This document shows positions 31,421 to 43,365 of a stretch of 64,000 nucleotides of DNA, one piece after another (position 1 is the stretch's first letter; each line of letters begins with the position of its first letter). A program made the position numbers and the translations under genes. This DNA is from Lasiosphaeria ovina (taxonomy: Eukaryota > Ascomycota > Sordariomycetes > Sordariales > Lasiosphaeriaceae). Under the pieces are notes generated by a model. The model was not told where the DNA came from, ran no database searches, and saw only the letters and a program-made list of their open reading frames with translations. The DNA lies in NCBI GenBank assembly GCA_033439765.1, contig JAULSN010000001.1:1984001-2048000 (forward strand), given 5' to 3'.

Positions 31421-32604
31421 GATGAATCCAACATTTTAAGTGCGAGATCCTACAGCCTGGGTGTCATAATGCGCAATGCGCGGTGCGACGGAGGCACGGT
31501 AAAACCAATGGTCAAGTAATGTAGTATGTAAGAGGATGATTCCTGTGTAATGCCCTTAGTGGGCAGGCTTGACGTTGTAGGTGTCAGGGTCAGCACGGAT
31601 AGTGCATACCCTGGCACCGTACAGCTAGTACGGTGACTGGCTAGATGTCCAGTCGAGCCGCAACACCATTGATGGCAGAAAACGCGATTTGCGAACGGTA
31701 GGAGAAATATGTGCTACAAAATAGGACGAAGAGAGGGACAAAAGTTCCTGCCCTTTCTTGGCTCAATAAATGGCAAGTCTAGCCGGGGCCCAGAAAAGAG
31801 GCTTGGGGGCTGTGTAGCAAGCACCCATACCAGGATCACGCGGCTCAGGCTTAACTCAGGCTGAGGCAGCAGTAGCTCAGGACCATGCACGACAATGGAA
31901 AGTGCTGAGGGCAAGATTCGCCATTCGCATAGGTCTGTTGTACGTCACGAAACTCTCGAACGCGCAGGTTTGAACTTTGCCTCCCTACATGATAATACTC
32001 CTGACAACTTCCGTTTGGTCAACTCTGTATGCTGGCATCATCACCACCCTTGACGGAAGGGGGTTATTAGACGTCGGCCAATGTTTTCCTTTTCTTCTTT
32101 CCTTTCGCACGTCCGACGTGGCGGCAGCTTGTTCCAACAACCGTCGCCTCTCGTTGCTCAGCCACTTGCACCGACTCGAGATTGACTTGGAGCGGCGGAC
32201 TCAGGTTTCTAATGCCCAATTATCTAGCTCTTGGGACAGGTCTGCTCCTGTACCACCAAATATCGTACTTGTGTCGGCCTATGATTGGTGCGTGCGAAAA
32301 CTGCGGCGCGAGACGCAGCGACTGCGATTCTCTGTAGTTCAGCCGTGCCGTGAGAGGGAGGGAAGCCCAAGTAAGCCATCGCCACCCAACACTGCCATAC
32401 CGCAACCTACGACATGAACTCACCCCTTTGACGTTTCTGAAAGGAAAAGACATGGAAATCGAAGTAATTCTCAATAACAGCTTGAGATGCCGCAGCTTCA
32501 AGCTACCAGCTCCTGAATTTTTCTGTTTGCGCATTCTCAGCGTCCAGTAAGGCGCAGAGCGTCGTCATCATCATCATGAACCATGTTCAGCCTCACGTCC
32601 ACTC
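31421..32604. other. Intergenic, no gene seen
   Basis: Short frames (for example 31977-32417 +) have no recognisable features. It could hold remnants of the MFS gene or of the HET gene 5' region, too decayed to identify. Confidence 0.45.
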
Positions 32605-33335
32605 TCAACTCGGTGTCTCGTCTTTGTCGACCACCGAGTGTACTGGATTTGCCCCGAGGCTGAGTACCTCGAGGATTTCGCCCTACACCGCGGTGACATG
32701 GATGCTGGGGCGCCTGCTCGGAACCGAATTTTGACGGACGTGTCAAAATATCATCCCAGCCACTGCAGCTGAAGAACTTCAAGCAGCTAGTTCGACAGGA
32801 CACAACACGCCGCCTGACGAACCCGGCTAATATATTGGACGCGTTTTCTAGCATCCTCGCTACCATCCCCAAAACGGAATTCTTCTAGGGCGTTTCTACC
32901 ACCCCGTTTAGCGAGCACCTGGTATGGCAATAGAACGGCCCCGATATCTACCAGAAAGGCGAGGAGCTGATGCCGATACTAGACAACCTATGGGACAGGT
33001 TCGGTGGCCGACCAAGCAACCCCGACAGACGCGTCCACGTATGCAATAGAAGTGACGTACCAGAGAATGTGCACCTCACCAAAAACCACATCGTTTTCCG
33101 GACGGTTGCGTTTAGAAACGACAACAAAACATTCGTCCACGTTGGATTCACTGAGATTGGGGGTTATTACCCGTACGGCACTTCTTTTGATCCCATCTTC
33201 TTGCTAGAGGTTGAGTGGGGGTTGGATGGTGTTGCGAAAAGAAAACGGCTAATACTATCGAGCCGTACTGTTGGCGTGGATGAATGTTATTATTCTTATG
33301 GTTCTGCGAAGCTGGAACTCGTCGTACTTGGTTGA
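32605..33335 (+). pseudogene. Relic of a HET-domain (heterokaryon incompatibility) protein
   Basis: RCLVFVDHRVYWICPEAEY (about 32611-32667) matches the HET-domain stretch where a beta-strand precedes 'VYW-C'. Further on, LVRQDTTRRLTNPANILDAF and SSILATIPKTEFF match the conserved 'Y-RRLTYPSDILNAF-GI' block. The frame then contains TAG at 32886 and TAG at 32931, is open from 32970 to TGA 33333, and is shifted relative to the first block between about 32670 and 32769. HET proteins trigger non-self-recognition cell death; this copy is dead. Confidence 0.6.
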
Positions 33336-34269
33336 TCTCAGGTTATTTCTGCAATCATTTTGGAAAGGTATGTATGGAAAGGAGGAAAAAGGTCGCCGAG
33401 AGGGGGGGAGGAGAGGGCAAAAGGAGACTTGGCGCTAATTACCGTAATGAGAAGATGAAATTTTTGATTATACATGTAGGCGTTCTTTTGACAGGTTAAC
33501 CTTGGAGGGGCACGTTGAGAAGCGTTAATATACACGAACAACGGCTCACCTGTAATACGCAGAGCATTCATCACTTCTTTCTTCCTTGAAGTTTCTTGAA
33601 CACTAATGACATTTACCATGTTTTTTTGTGACTACGTTTTGCGTGACAAGTGCTCGTCGGAGGTGCCTGCCCTAGTAAACACTGCGACAACACCGCGACA
33701 GCACGGCGTGAGCATTTGGGGCTGACCCTGGTGGGGCTGCGGATGGATGCGTTGAACCCGCCAGTCTGGCTCACGTTCAGCTTGCCTAATCTCACTTATA
33801 ATTACGACCATACGATTGTCTTTCATGTACCATGGCGATTTTTGGGTCACCAAACAACCAGCCACCAGGTGCTTCAAACCCGAAAATTAAATAGTTCCGG
33901 GATAAGACCGTTGACTCGGCGAAGTAAGGTAGGTGGCGAATCCAACACGGCGCAATGGAGGCTTGGTTCGGACAAGCTCCGTCAGCCGCAACGTCCAACG
34001 ACAGGGGAACGTCTCTTGGCAGGAAACCTCAGCGGTTTAATTGGCGTCTAATCAGGAGACGTCGGCTCGCTGCGGTTCCAGTGAGCTCCGCCTTGTGCTG
34101 TCATCATAGTAGACAAGCCTCAAAAAAAAAACATCTCCGATCCGCATTTAGCCAAATTCCAATGCTTAAGCAACATTTCTTGCCTGCCTGTTGAATCGCA
34201 AGATTTGACGACCGCCACAAACCAGTGCACGATGGAGTTTGAGGGCGACCAGTTGACGGAAAAAAACTT
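33336..34269. other. Intergenic upstream of the secreted protease-like gene
   Basis: No gene supported. It includes the promoter of the polyglycine hydrolase-like gene. Confidence 0.5.
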
Positions 34270-34275
34270 TATAAA
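34270..34275 (+). promoter_or_regulatory. TATA box (TATAAA)
   Basis: TATAAA within ACTTTATAAAGTGC, 77 bp before the start codon at 34352, a good distance for a fungal core promoter with a short leader. Confidence 0.6.
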
Positions 34276-34351
34276 GTGCTGCCAAGGAGCCACTTCATCC
34301 GCCCACGATTAGAGACGCATCCACCTTCAACTTCTTCAACGCGCACTCACG

Positions 34352-36283
34352 ATGCACATGATTCACTCCCTCCTCCTCTGCCTAACGGCATTCCTCCTGG
34401 CCGCCCAGGCCCAAGTCAACCCCTGGGAAGCCAGACACGGCCTCACCGCGGCGACCTACCAACAAGAGTTCAACGACCTCACCAGCAAGGGCTACCGTCT
34501 CAACTGGTTGAGCGGATACGCTCTGAACGATGTGCCGCATTTCGCTGCCATCTTCGAGAAGAAGTCGAGCCCTGCATGGGTCGCCCGGCACGGTTTGACC
34601 GCCCAACAGTACCAGGACGCATTCACCCAGTACGCCTCGCAGGGCTTCAACCTCGTGCTCGTCAACGGCTACACCGTGTCCGGCGTCGACTACTACGCTG
34701 CGATCTGGGACAAGGCAGCTACTGGCGCCTGGCTAGCCCGCCATGGCATGACCGCCGCCGACTACCAATCGGCTTTCGACACCAACGGCAAGGCCGGGTA
34801 CCGGCTCGTCCATATCAGCGGCTACTCGGTCAAAAACGAGGCTCGCTACGCGGCCATCTGGCGCAAGACCAACGAAAACGTCCCCTGGGTGGCCCGGCAC
34901 GGCATGACCGGCAGCGACTATCAGAGCGCGTTCAACACGTACGCGAGCCAGGGCTACCGCCTCGTCCTTGTCAACGGATACCAGGTCGCCGGGACCGACT
35001 GCTACGTAGCCATCTGGGACAAGGCCCCGGGAGCTGCTCCGTGGGTGGCCCGCCACGGGCTTGCGAGCAGCCAGTTCCAGGCCGAGTTCGACAACAACTT
35101 CTACCAGGGGTACGTGCCCACTGTCATCAGCGGGTACAACCAGGCGGGGCACTACGCGGCGGTGTGGGAGAACCGCGCCATCAAGGGCTCGGACTTGTCC
35201 AAGCTGGACGCGGGCATCGGCGCGTACATGGCCAAGTACAGGGTCCCTGGTCTATCCCTAGCGGTGACGCAGAACGACCGGCTCGTCTTCGCCAAGGGCT
35301 ACGGCTTCGCGGACACAGCGTCGGGCACCATCGCGACGCCCAACAGCCGGTTCCGCATCATGAGCATCTCCAAATCCATCACAGCCACGGCCGTCATGAA
35401 GCTCCGTGACGCCGGCAAGTTCAAGCTCACCGACAGGGTGTTCGGCCCCGGGTCGGTCACGGGCGACACGTACGCCGACAAGATGCCGCTCGTCAACAAC
35501 AAGCGCCAGTACCCCGCCGGGCTCACCGACATCCGCGTGCAGGACCTACTCGAGCACCAGGCCGGCTTCGGGCCCGAGCACGACCCCGAGGGCGCCCTCA
35601 AAACGCTGACCCCCGCCCAGGCCGTCAGCAAGATCCTCGCCGCCGTGCCGCTCAACTACACCGTCGGCACGCAGTGGGCCTACTCCAACTTCGGGTTCCT
35701 CGTCCTCGGCCGGCTCGTCGCGGACCTCGGCGGCGCGGGCGACTACGAGACGTACGTGCGGAATCAGATCCTCATCCCCGCCGGCGCGGCAGGCATGCAG
35801 CTGGCCAGCAACGCCGGGTCGCTCCCTGGCGAGGCCAGCTACTACCCCGCCGGCGCGTCAGGGTCGTTCCGCATCCACGAGTTCGACAGCTTCGGCGGCT
35901 GGGTCGCCACCATGCCGGACCTCGCGCGGTGGTACACGCGCTTTGACGGGCTGCCGGGGCGGCCCGACGCGCTTGCCGCAGCCACGGAAACGGAGATGTG
36001 GACGCCCGGCAGCATGAGCGGAGGCGGCTATGCCAAGGGCTGGATCGTCAACGGTGGCGCGGCTGGCGGCGCCCCGGGCGGCTGGCGCGGGCATAATGGT
36101 GCATTTGGCGGCACGAGCTCCTTCTTCTCGCAGCGCACTGATGGGTCCGGGCTCGGGTTTGCGGTGGTCATGAACATCAACTCGGGGAACTTGCAGGACG
36201 GGGACGGGTTCAGCTACGAGCTCCGCGGGGTTGTGGATGGGATCATCAGTGGAGTCGCCTGGCCGGCGTATGACTTGTTTTAA
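34352..36283 (+). CDS. Secreted polyglycine hydrolase-like protein (chitinase-modifying protein family, 643 aa)
   Basis: Signal peptide MHMIHSLLLCLTAFLLAAQA, then five tandem repeats of about 47 residues (residues 24-270), each with PW(V/E)ARHGL/M, a Q-x-x-F, G(Y/F)-x-L and GY...YAAIW(D/E)K. The C-terminal 350 residues are a beta-lactamase-like serine hydrolase: SISK (Ser338, Lys341), YSN (Tyr444) and GHNGAFGG (His581). Length and architecture match fungal polyglycine hydrolases, secreted by plant pathogens to cleave the glycine-rich hinge of class IV plant chitinases. All three active-site motifs are intact. Single exon, GC-rich, clear TATA box. Substrate specificity is inferred from family. 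Confidence 0.88.
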   Translation: MHMIHSLLLCLTAFLLAAQAQVNPWEARHGLTAATYQQEFNDLTSKGYRLNWLSGYALNDVPHFAAIFEKKSSPAWVARHGLTAQQYQDAFTQYASQGFNLVLVNGYTVSGVDYYAAIWDKAATGAWLARHGMTAADYQSAFDTNGKAGYRLVHISGYSVKNEARYAAIWRKTNENVPWVARHGMTGSDYQSAFNTYASQGYRLVLVNGYQVAGTDCYVAIWDKAPGAAPWVARHGLASSQFQAEFDNNFYQGYVPTVISGYNQAGHYAAVWENRAIKGSDLSKLDAGIGAYMAKYRVPGLSLAVTQNDRLVFAKGYGFADTASGTIATPNSRFRIMSISKSITATAVMKLRDAGKFKLTDRVFGPGSVTGDTYADKMPLVNNKRQYPAGLTDIRVQDLLEHQAGFGPEHDPEGALKTLTPAQAVSKILAAVPLNYTVGTQWAYSNFGFLVLGRLVADLGGAGDYETYVRNQILIPAGAAGMQLASNAGSLPGEASYYPAGASGSFRIHEFDSFGGWVATMPDLARWYTRFDGLPGRPDALAAATETEMWTPGSMSGGGYAKGWIVNGGAAGGAPGGWRGHNGAFGGTSSFFSQRTDGSGLGFAVVMNINSGNLQDGDGFSYELRGVVDGIISGVAWPAYDLF

Positions 36284-37384
36284 ACGGGGGCTAATTAGTT
36301 TGGTGTTGACGACGTGGAGCTTTCCTCGTATTCTCCCGTTGTAGCTTGGTGTGTCGGTTTGCAGTTGCATTCAGGGGCGCTGGTGGATGACGGCTAATTA
36401 GAGGGACTGGTGCTCTGAGAGCTCTGAGCGCTACGGATGAACTTTTTATAGAATAATTCTCCTTTGTTATTTTGAGATTTTGTTAGAACTAGATAATTAG
36501 AGTGGCCGAGGCAACGAAGGTTAGGTGAAAGTTATTAGTGTGCTGCATTAATCTCTGGCCCAGATCTAAGTCTCTGTGAGCCAGTTCCTCTCTTTATACA
36601 CACAGCCTACGAGCCTGTACGTGTACGTCCCTGAGCCCCAGGCGGGCCTCCATGTATATCACGTGCCACTCACGTGACTCCATCCCATGAAGTCTACCAT
36701 TGACCATGACACCACAATGGCGGCTATCACCAAGTGGGCCACTTTCTAGCGGTAAGATTTTTACTTTCATTGTAGCCTTCTTTGGAATAGACTTTTCGGG
36801 CGTATATCGGCCAAGTCCGAGATGGCTAGAAGTCGCTTTTTCTAGGATGTCGTCAAATATTCCAAGTCGTTGCTAAGGCTTAGTGAGCAATTTTGACCTC
36901 CTCAGATGCCGTATCATAATGACTAAGGAAAAGAAGCCAAATTAGAATATGCGATATATAGATTAAAGTTGGTCACGAAATAAAAGGCCAATACCCGGCG
37001 GAAGCACGAAGCACAAGTCCAACACGAAAGGTACTCGGATCCGGCTGACTACAACCAAAATAGAATATATTAGGGTGTTGAGATAGCTATCGGCTAGTAA
37101 TACGAAATGGTTTAATTTACATACACTTAGATGCATACATTCAAGTGAGGCTGCTTGAACAGATTGGTTGTGGTGTTGAGTCCGTCAACCGGCAACTGTC
37201 CCTAGAAGTAAGTGGTAGCTATGTGACATAGGGGCTACCTTAGTCGTAGCAAAAAAATTACACAAGGTAGCCTGCATTGGAAATATCGATTTTACCGCTA
37301 GAATACTCTCCATTTTATACGCCATTGCAAATTTTCTATGGTAGATTCGCCGACCCCTTTGTCTAAATCCAAACAACCCGACCC
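36284..37384. other. Convergent intergenic region, AT-rich
   Basis: 3' flanks of the polyglycine hydrolase-like gene and of LYS2. No gene seen; GC drops after about 36,420. Confidence 0.6.
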
Positions 37385-40300
37385 CTACTGGGCACCTCCA
37401 CGGCCGCCCGTGCCTCCCGTGGCCAGCCCCTGCAGCACCTCGGCCTTGATCTCGGGCAGCTGCCTGCCCCTCTCCGTCGGGGCGTCAATGTACTTGATCT
37501 CGGCGAGGTAGCGCAGAAACCTGCCGACGTCTTCCCGGCCGATTCCGTACCCGGTGCTGTCGTCGATCCCGGTCCACTTGTCGGCATCCGCCTTCAGAAT
37601 GGCGACTGCGTTCCGATCGTCCATCTCCGGCGCCCTTGTCGTCGCCGGCAGATCGTTCATGCAGAAATGGTATAGCGGCATCAGGGCGTGCTGCTCCTGA
37701 TCCTTTTCGAGCGCGCTAGCCGACACAAACTTCTCGAGCCCCTCCTTCCACGCCTGGTAGCTGACCTCGGGTGTCTTGAACCCGTAGTACTCGAGGATGG
37801 CCAGGTACTCGTACATGCGGAGGCGCGGGTGGCCGGTAACGTGGACCACGTGGACACCGCCGACAAGGGGATTCAGGGCAGCAGCAACCACGACTCTGGC
37901 TACGTGATTTACGGGCACGGCGTTGACCGTGTTGACGATGCGGGGACGCGCCGACAGCTGGATGCAGCCCTTCAGCATGCGGATCAGGAAATCGTCGACG
38001 TTGCAGACGCCCGTCTCGGAATCCCCCAGGATATAGCCAGGCCGGATGACCGATCCCAAGAGACCCCGCTTGCCGGCCTCCCGCACTAGCTGCTCCGACA
38101 CCCACTTGGTTTGCCCGTATCCCGTGCCAAGTCCGCTACAGCTCCCGCTCAAGTCGTCCTCCTCCATGACGGCGCCCTGGCCAGTGCTCGTCTGTTCCTC
38201 CGACAGCTTGATGTAGTAGTCTGTGTCGAGAACGCTGGTTGAGCTCACGAAGCAGAACGCCTTCGGCTTCCCTTCGTTACACAGCTTCATGGCGTCGACG
38301 GTTGAAAGGACATTGGACGCCATCATGTCTTGGTATCTCTTAACCCAGTGAACTGTGGCACCGTTATGGATCACAACATCAATTTCTTGCGCCAAAGTCT
38401 GCCATGTCGCGGGATCAACGCCCAGCTGGCGCTGTGACAGGTCACCAACAACGGCGCTTATCCGGGATGACCATTCCTCTCTCCAGAGGCCATACCACTG
38501 GACGGAGCGGCGGAGCCGATCGAGGGCTGCAGTTGAGTCTTTAACGCCTCGTACATGAGCAATCAATTTGACGCTCCGAGCCGTCCGCTCGAGAATGTCC
38601 CTGATAAGATAAGAGCCAAGGAATCCGGTGGCGCCAGTGAGGAAAATAGTAAGCTGCTTGGCGTCGAGGGCCGACGGGTCCACGGACTGGTATGTAGCGG
38701 GGAGCTGGTTAATCAGCTCATCCAGAGATTTGGAGTAAGCAGCCTCGCCAGCTTCGGGGCCAACACTGCCTGTGCCGTGCTGGAGGAGGTTGTCGACGTG
38801 CGCGGCAAAGCCTGCCAGGCTGGGATGCTCGTAGAGTGCGTTAATTGAAACGTCGGTCCCCAGGCTCTTGCGAACGCTGAGCAGAAACTGCTGGGCCAAC
38901 AGGCTGTGGCCGCCAAGATCGAAAAAGCTGTTCTCGCGTTTGATAGTTTTTGGGTTCAGGCCACGAATGACATCCGCCCATTGCTGGGCCACTGCTCGCT
39001 CGGTCACGGTGAGCGACTCCCAGTTCTTGACGTCCTCTTCCGAGGCGTCCTCGAGACGCTCAGCGACGTCAGGGAAGGGCAAGTTAGGCTTATCAACCTT
39101 GCCGTTGGGGTTCAATGGCAGCTTGTTAAGGACAATGTAGATGGTTGGAACGGCGTATGACGGCAGTCGCGTCTTCAAGTGGTCTCGAACCTCGGTCTGC
39201 AGCCTCCGGAACTTCTTCAGGAAGACGGTGACCGAGCCCATTTCCACGCCCTCGTCCTCAACGTCGGCCAGCCCCCGGTCCGAGAGCCAGCGGCGCCACT
39301 CCCTCTCTTCGGACACGATATAGCTGACTAAGGTCGGCTCTTCATTCTTGTCTCTTCGGACCAGGGTCTTGCAGTCTCTGATGAGGGGGTTCTGGCTCAG
39401 GTTGCTGTCAATCTCGTTGAGCTCGATGCGGAAGCCGCGGATCTTGACTTGATCGTCGGCACGGCCAACGCATTCGACGTCGCCCGACTCGAGATATCGG
39501 CCAAGATCTCCGGTGCGGTACATGCGGTCTCTTGGCCCTTTGTAGTACTGCCGCCACGGCTCACCCTTGCTAGCTTCCTTGTCCGCTGCGACCCACCTTT
39601 CATTGTCGACGAACCAGTTCATTAAGAACTTTTGCTCGTTCAAAGCTTCATCGCTAAGGTAGCCCCTGCAGTGCAGTGTTAGATAACCGACAGCGCACAT
39701 GGACTGAGGCGGAGCCAACACTTACTCGGCAAGACCTGCGGCGCGAACGAAAATCTCGCCCACTTCGCCCACCTTGCACTGCTTGGTCCGGTTTTCCCGG
39801 TTGACCACCAAGAGCTGGACGTTCTGCATTCCCTTGCCGGCCGGGACCGTGTCCTTGAACTGATCGAGGAAATCGGGCTCCCTCGTGCGGCTCGGGATCT
39901 CGAAATAGCTGACTGCTCGTTGCGTCTCGGTCGTGCCGTACATGTTGATGATGTTGGCGTTCGCAGCAAGGCGTCTGAGAGCGCGGCAGTCTCTCGTGGT
40001 GAGAACATCGCCGACGAAAAAGACATGCTCCAGGCTGGGGAATTCGGCTGTGGCGCCGCCGACCAGAATTTGGCCCATGGCAGGAGTGAGATGGGTGACG
40101 GTTGGGTTGTGTTCGCGCATCCACTCGGCAAGCTTCTCGTGCTGAATGTCCTCGCGCGACGGCACAAGCAGCTGCGCGCCGAGGAAAAGCGGGGTGAAAA
40201 TGTCTCGCTGGACCGGGTCGTGGGCAATTCCCGAGAGGAGCGTGTATCTGCTCTCCGACGACAGGTGGAAGCGTTCGGCCATCCAGCCAAAGTACTTGAC

Positions 40301-41096
40301 CAAGCTGAAGTGGCGGCCTAGCACGCCCTTGGGCCGCCCCTCGCTCCCCGAGGTGAATGACAAGGTGGGATTTGAGTCGGGGCCGACAACCACGTCGGGC
40401 GGCGATGCGGCAGACTGCCTCACGGAGGCAAATATGTCCTGGCCGTCGACCTCGCCGCCGTAGAGGAATCCGTCATCTCGCAGGCGGAGTTCGGGGACCT
40501 CTGTCTTGAGCTGCAGCTCGTCGTTGATATACTTTTGCACCAACGGGGCCAGATGGCCGTTGTCGTCGGTAGCCCGGCCGATCTTGAGTAGAGCGCGGGG
40601 CTGCGAGACCTCGAGGTAGATCTTTTGCCTGGCGGGGGGATAGGCGGGGTCGAGGACCGTCATGGTGGCGCCCGAGGCCTTGGGGTCGGAGGGATCTTGT
40701 CAGAAGATGGCAATCCAGGGGCAGGCAGAGGCAGAGGCAGAGGCAGAGGCAGAGGCAGAGGCAGAGGCAGAGGCAGAGGCAGAGGCAGAGGCAGAGGCAG
40801 AGGCACTGTACCAGAATGCCCATCAGGGCCACAACCAGATCCACGGAGCGATGCGCCCAGATCATGACCACATCGCCATTGGTGACGCCGGACTTGTGCA
40901 GATGCCATGCCAGCGTGTTGGAGGCTTCGAAGATCTGGCGGTAGGTGAAGCGTCGCTCGGGGGTGGTGGACGACTTGGTCTCGACGACGCAGGTGCGATC
41001 GGGGTGCGCCCTGGCCTGCGCGCCAAAGTGCTCTTGGATCGAGCCGACGTAGCCCGACCAGTCGAGGTCGATAGTGGGGTCGGGTAATTGAGACAT
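37385..41096 (-). CDS. LYS2: L-aminoadipate-semialdehyde dehydrogenase (alpha-aminoadipate reductase), large subunit, 1172 aa
   Basis: Activates alpha-aminoadipate with ATP, tethers it to a phosphopantetheine arm and reduces it with NADPH to the semialdehyde in fungal lysine biosynthesis; needs the LYS5 transferase. Three exons: 40812-41096, 39726-40678, 37385-39665; introns of 133 and 60 nt. Adenylation domain: SFTSGSEGRPKGVLG (202-216), MYGTTE, YRTGDLGRY, VKIRGFRIE. Carrier domain: FFDLGGHS with the attachment Ser667. Reductase domain: LTGATGFLG (755-763) and GYGQTK with Tyr929/Lys933. Length is typical of fungal Lys2. The start MSQLPDPTIDLDWSGY matches the family N-terminus. Intron 1 joins MGIL to ASGATMTVLDPAYPP as expected and contains a long hexanucleotide repeat. 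Cytosolic. Confidence 0.97.
40724..40805. repeat. Hexanucleotide microsatellite (GGCAGA)n inside LYS2 intron 1
   Basis: 82 bp, about 13.7 units, starting just after the donor site on the coding strand (GTACAGTGCCTC...). Read as exon it would give an alternating Leu-Cys run, but the flanking GT/CTGAC/AG signals place it in an intron. Confidence 0.95.
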
Positions 41097-42724
41097 TTCC
41101 GTACTCGCTCAGCCTTTAGTTTAATGATGTTATGTTCCTCGGCGCCGCTCGCTCGTTCTTGCGACCAAAGGTTTGAGGATCTTGACGGTGACGAATTTTT
41201 CTTGGAGGTGTGACCCAATTGGAGGGAGCTTGGTCCGAGACCGGCCGGATCCAAGCAGGGTCGCAAGCTTCCCCTCCATCTTATCTTTGGGTGTGGGTCT
41301 TCGATGCCCCTCCCCCGCAGATCTCCACGATCGTTGCGGCCCAGAAAGACCCGACACGATCAGTACAACCAAGCCACCACGTGACTTTTGGTACTTTATG
41401 GTGAGAACCTGCTACTATGGCGTAAGGGTAAGTTTTCGATCCCTGTTCGGTATATGTTGGCCAGTGCGGTCCCTGCTAAGTCCCTGCTAGTGCTGTATTG
41501 CGATTGAAAGCGTGCTGTAATTTTCAAATCGTGGCGCGCCGGGGGGCTTGTCGGTACCCGAGCAGGGGGGAAAACTTTTGCTCGTCACCTTAGTAGAAGA
41601 AAACTTCAAACCCTCTGTATTTTTGGCTTATATCCCCTGTTAAACTCCCCTGCCAAAATCACCGCACTAAGATTTCAAATCCTTGTGAAGGTGTAGTAGG
41701 GAAAATCAAAACGAGACATGGAATTGGGCAATGGGGGTGTTCCACTACAAGCCGATCAGGTGAAGCAGCGCATCTGCAGTCTTGAAAAACACCCCCGCCG
41801 AACAGTTCAACAGGTTGCTTTCCAAAATAGGGCATTACGGTGTTGCTTTGCTTCTGTTCTTCTCCTTCCCACGATGGACGGTCTGGTAGCTTGTGCGCCT
41901 GCTCCCTGGTCCTGAAAGGGTTCGATGTCGCTGACATAGTAAAGACGGCCGTTGCAGTGAAGTGACAAGGATGACGTTGAGATTCCTGGCAAAATAAAGA
42001 GGCCTGGGGTGTTCCGTTTGTGTCTCTGTCTCTCGTACTACGTACGGTACACCATTCCACGGTAAATATTCAGTAATCAACCGGCAGTACCTCGAAAACC
42101 CTGTAAGATTGCCTGTCTGACCTCCTTTGCGATTTTCAGTGTGCGCCTAGGGATTGAAACCGTTATTCCAAGGTATTTTTAATGCTTTAACAGATTATTT
42201 CAGGGGTCAATGCCGGGGCCCGTGGAAAGTCACGAACTAGGGCCCCAGAAGTCGTGCCGGTTGATTATTTACCGTGTAATGGCGTACACGTGTACATTGC
42301 TAGTCCGCTTGACAGGTACTAGTTTCCGACCTAGCAGGGCGACCCGGTCAGTTCAGGGGCTGGATCAAGTCAACCAGGTGGAGCCACTCAGTCTCGCTCT
42401 TTCTTCCACGCGCTAGCAATCGACGATTTTGACAAATTTTGAAGTGATCATTAGGAAAAGTGATCGGTGCCTAGTAGTCCATTCAAACCCCACTCTTTCG
42501 AACCTGAGAATTCGGGGAGCAATCATCGGAGTCAGCAATGGAACTTTTGCATACTATACTACTTACCTAGGTAGCTCTGCCAATTGCGAGCCTGTTGCCC
42601 GGGGAATAGGTTGCAATTGGGAGATATTCTTTTCCCTCAAAAGACAAAGACACGTCTGCTCGCTTATATCGGCAGGCCCTGTGGAAATTCGGGGTTTCAG
42701 GTCCTGCCGTTGGCCAGTTGGTAG
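41097..42724. other. Intergenic between LYS2 and the DUF2235 gene
   Basis: Promoter region of LYS2 on the left. No gene supported; overlapping short frames only. It ends at a TAG (42722) in the frame of the DUF2235 domain. Confidence 0.5.
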
Positions 42725-43365
42725 TCGGGTTCCTCCCATGGCATCCTTCCGACCGACCACATCATCCATTGCGATGGCACGGGTAACAATCAGATTACAC
42801 ACGGAAGGATTGAGCAGATGACCAATGTTGCTAAGATTTCAAACATTTTCACGCCATTCTCGACAGCTCAAAAGAGGTTCAAAGACCAGCCCAGATTTAG
42901 AGCCGACGGCCTGAAAGGCAAGTTTCTCGACTTGGCCACGGCCATGCACATGAACGATCAACGTGTACCGCTACCACTGTACTGCCTGCAAGCCCGGCGA
43001 TACCTTCTCCTACATTGGCTTCTCTCGCGGTGCCTTTCAGTGTCGCATCCAAGCCTCGCTGATATGCGACATTGGTCTGCTCAACTGGAAAAAGCTTCCC
43101 AATATCGGCGACTTCGAGAAGGTGACCGAAGAACTTTTTTATGCCTGGTTGAAGCTTGGCAAGCCGGGAAATGCAAGTGTTCCGGCCAAGTACAAGGAAA
43201 TGATGATAGGGAAGATCCGGGTGCCTTTTCTCGGCGTTTACGACACCGTAGCGTCCGTGGGGGCGCCGGAATACATGGGCATACCTCTGAGCAGCACGCG
43301 ATTCCAGTTTGTTGAGGAAATCGGGAGCCGCCCCGGCATCGAATGGTCTTCCACCCCGTGCAGCT
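42725..43365 (+). pseudogene. Frame-broken DUF2235 (T6SS Tle1-like hydrolase) domain, 5' part of the gene at 43366-46108
   Basis: Family hallmarks are spread over different frames: HIIHCDGTGNN near 42755-42790 (the N-terminal CDGT motif) and MTNVAKISNIF in one frame; VYRYHCTACKPGD then YIGFSRGAFQCR (GxSxG nucleophile, about 43020) and FLGVYDTVASVGAPE in a second frame from 42963. A shift near 42953 (after MHMND) and one or two more near 43345-43370 break continuity; a TAG sits upstream at 42722 with no ATG between it and the CDGT motif. Either an unseen upstream exon supplies the start and indels are errors, or the enzyme is decayed. Such proteins are alpha/beta hydrolases related to bacterial phospholipase effectors. 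Confidence 0.6.

Noticed and set aside
40473..41096. ORF with a long Leu-Cys repeat
   Set aside because: The repeat lies in LYS2 intron 1; splicing GTACAG...CCAAG restores the conserved Lys2 sequence.
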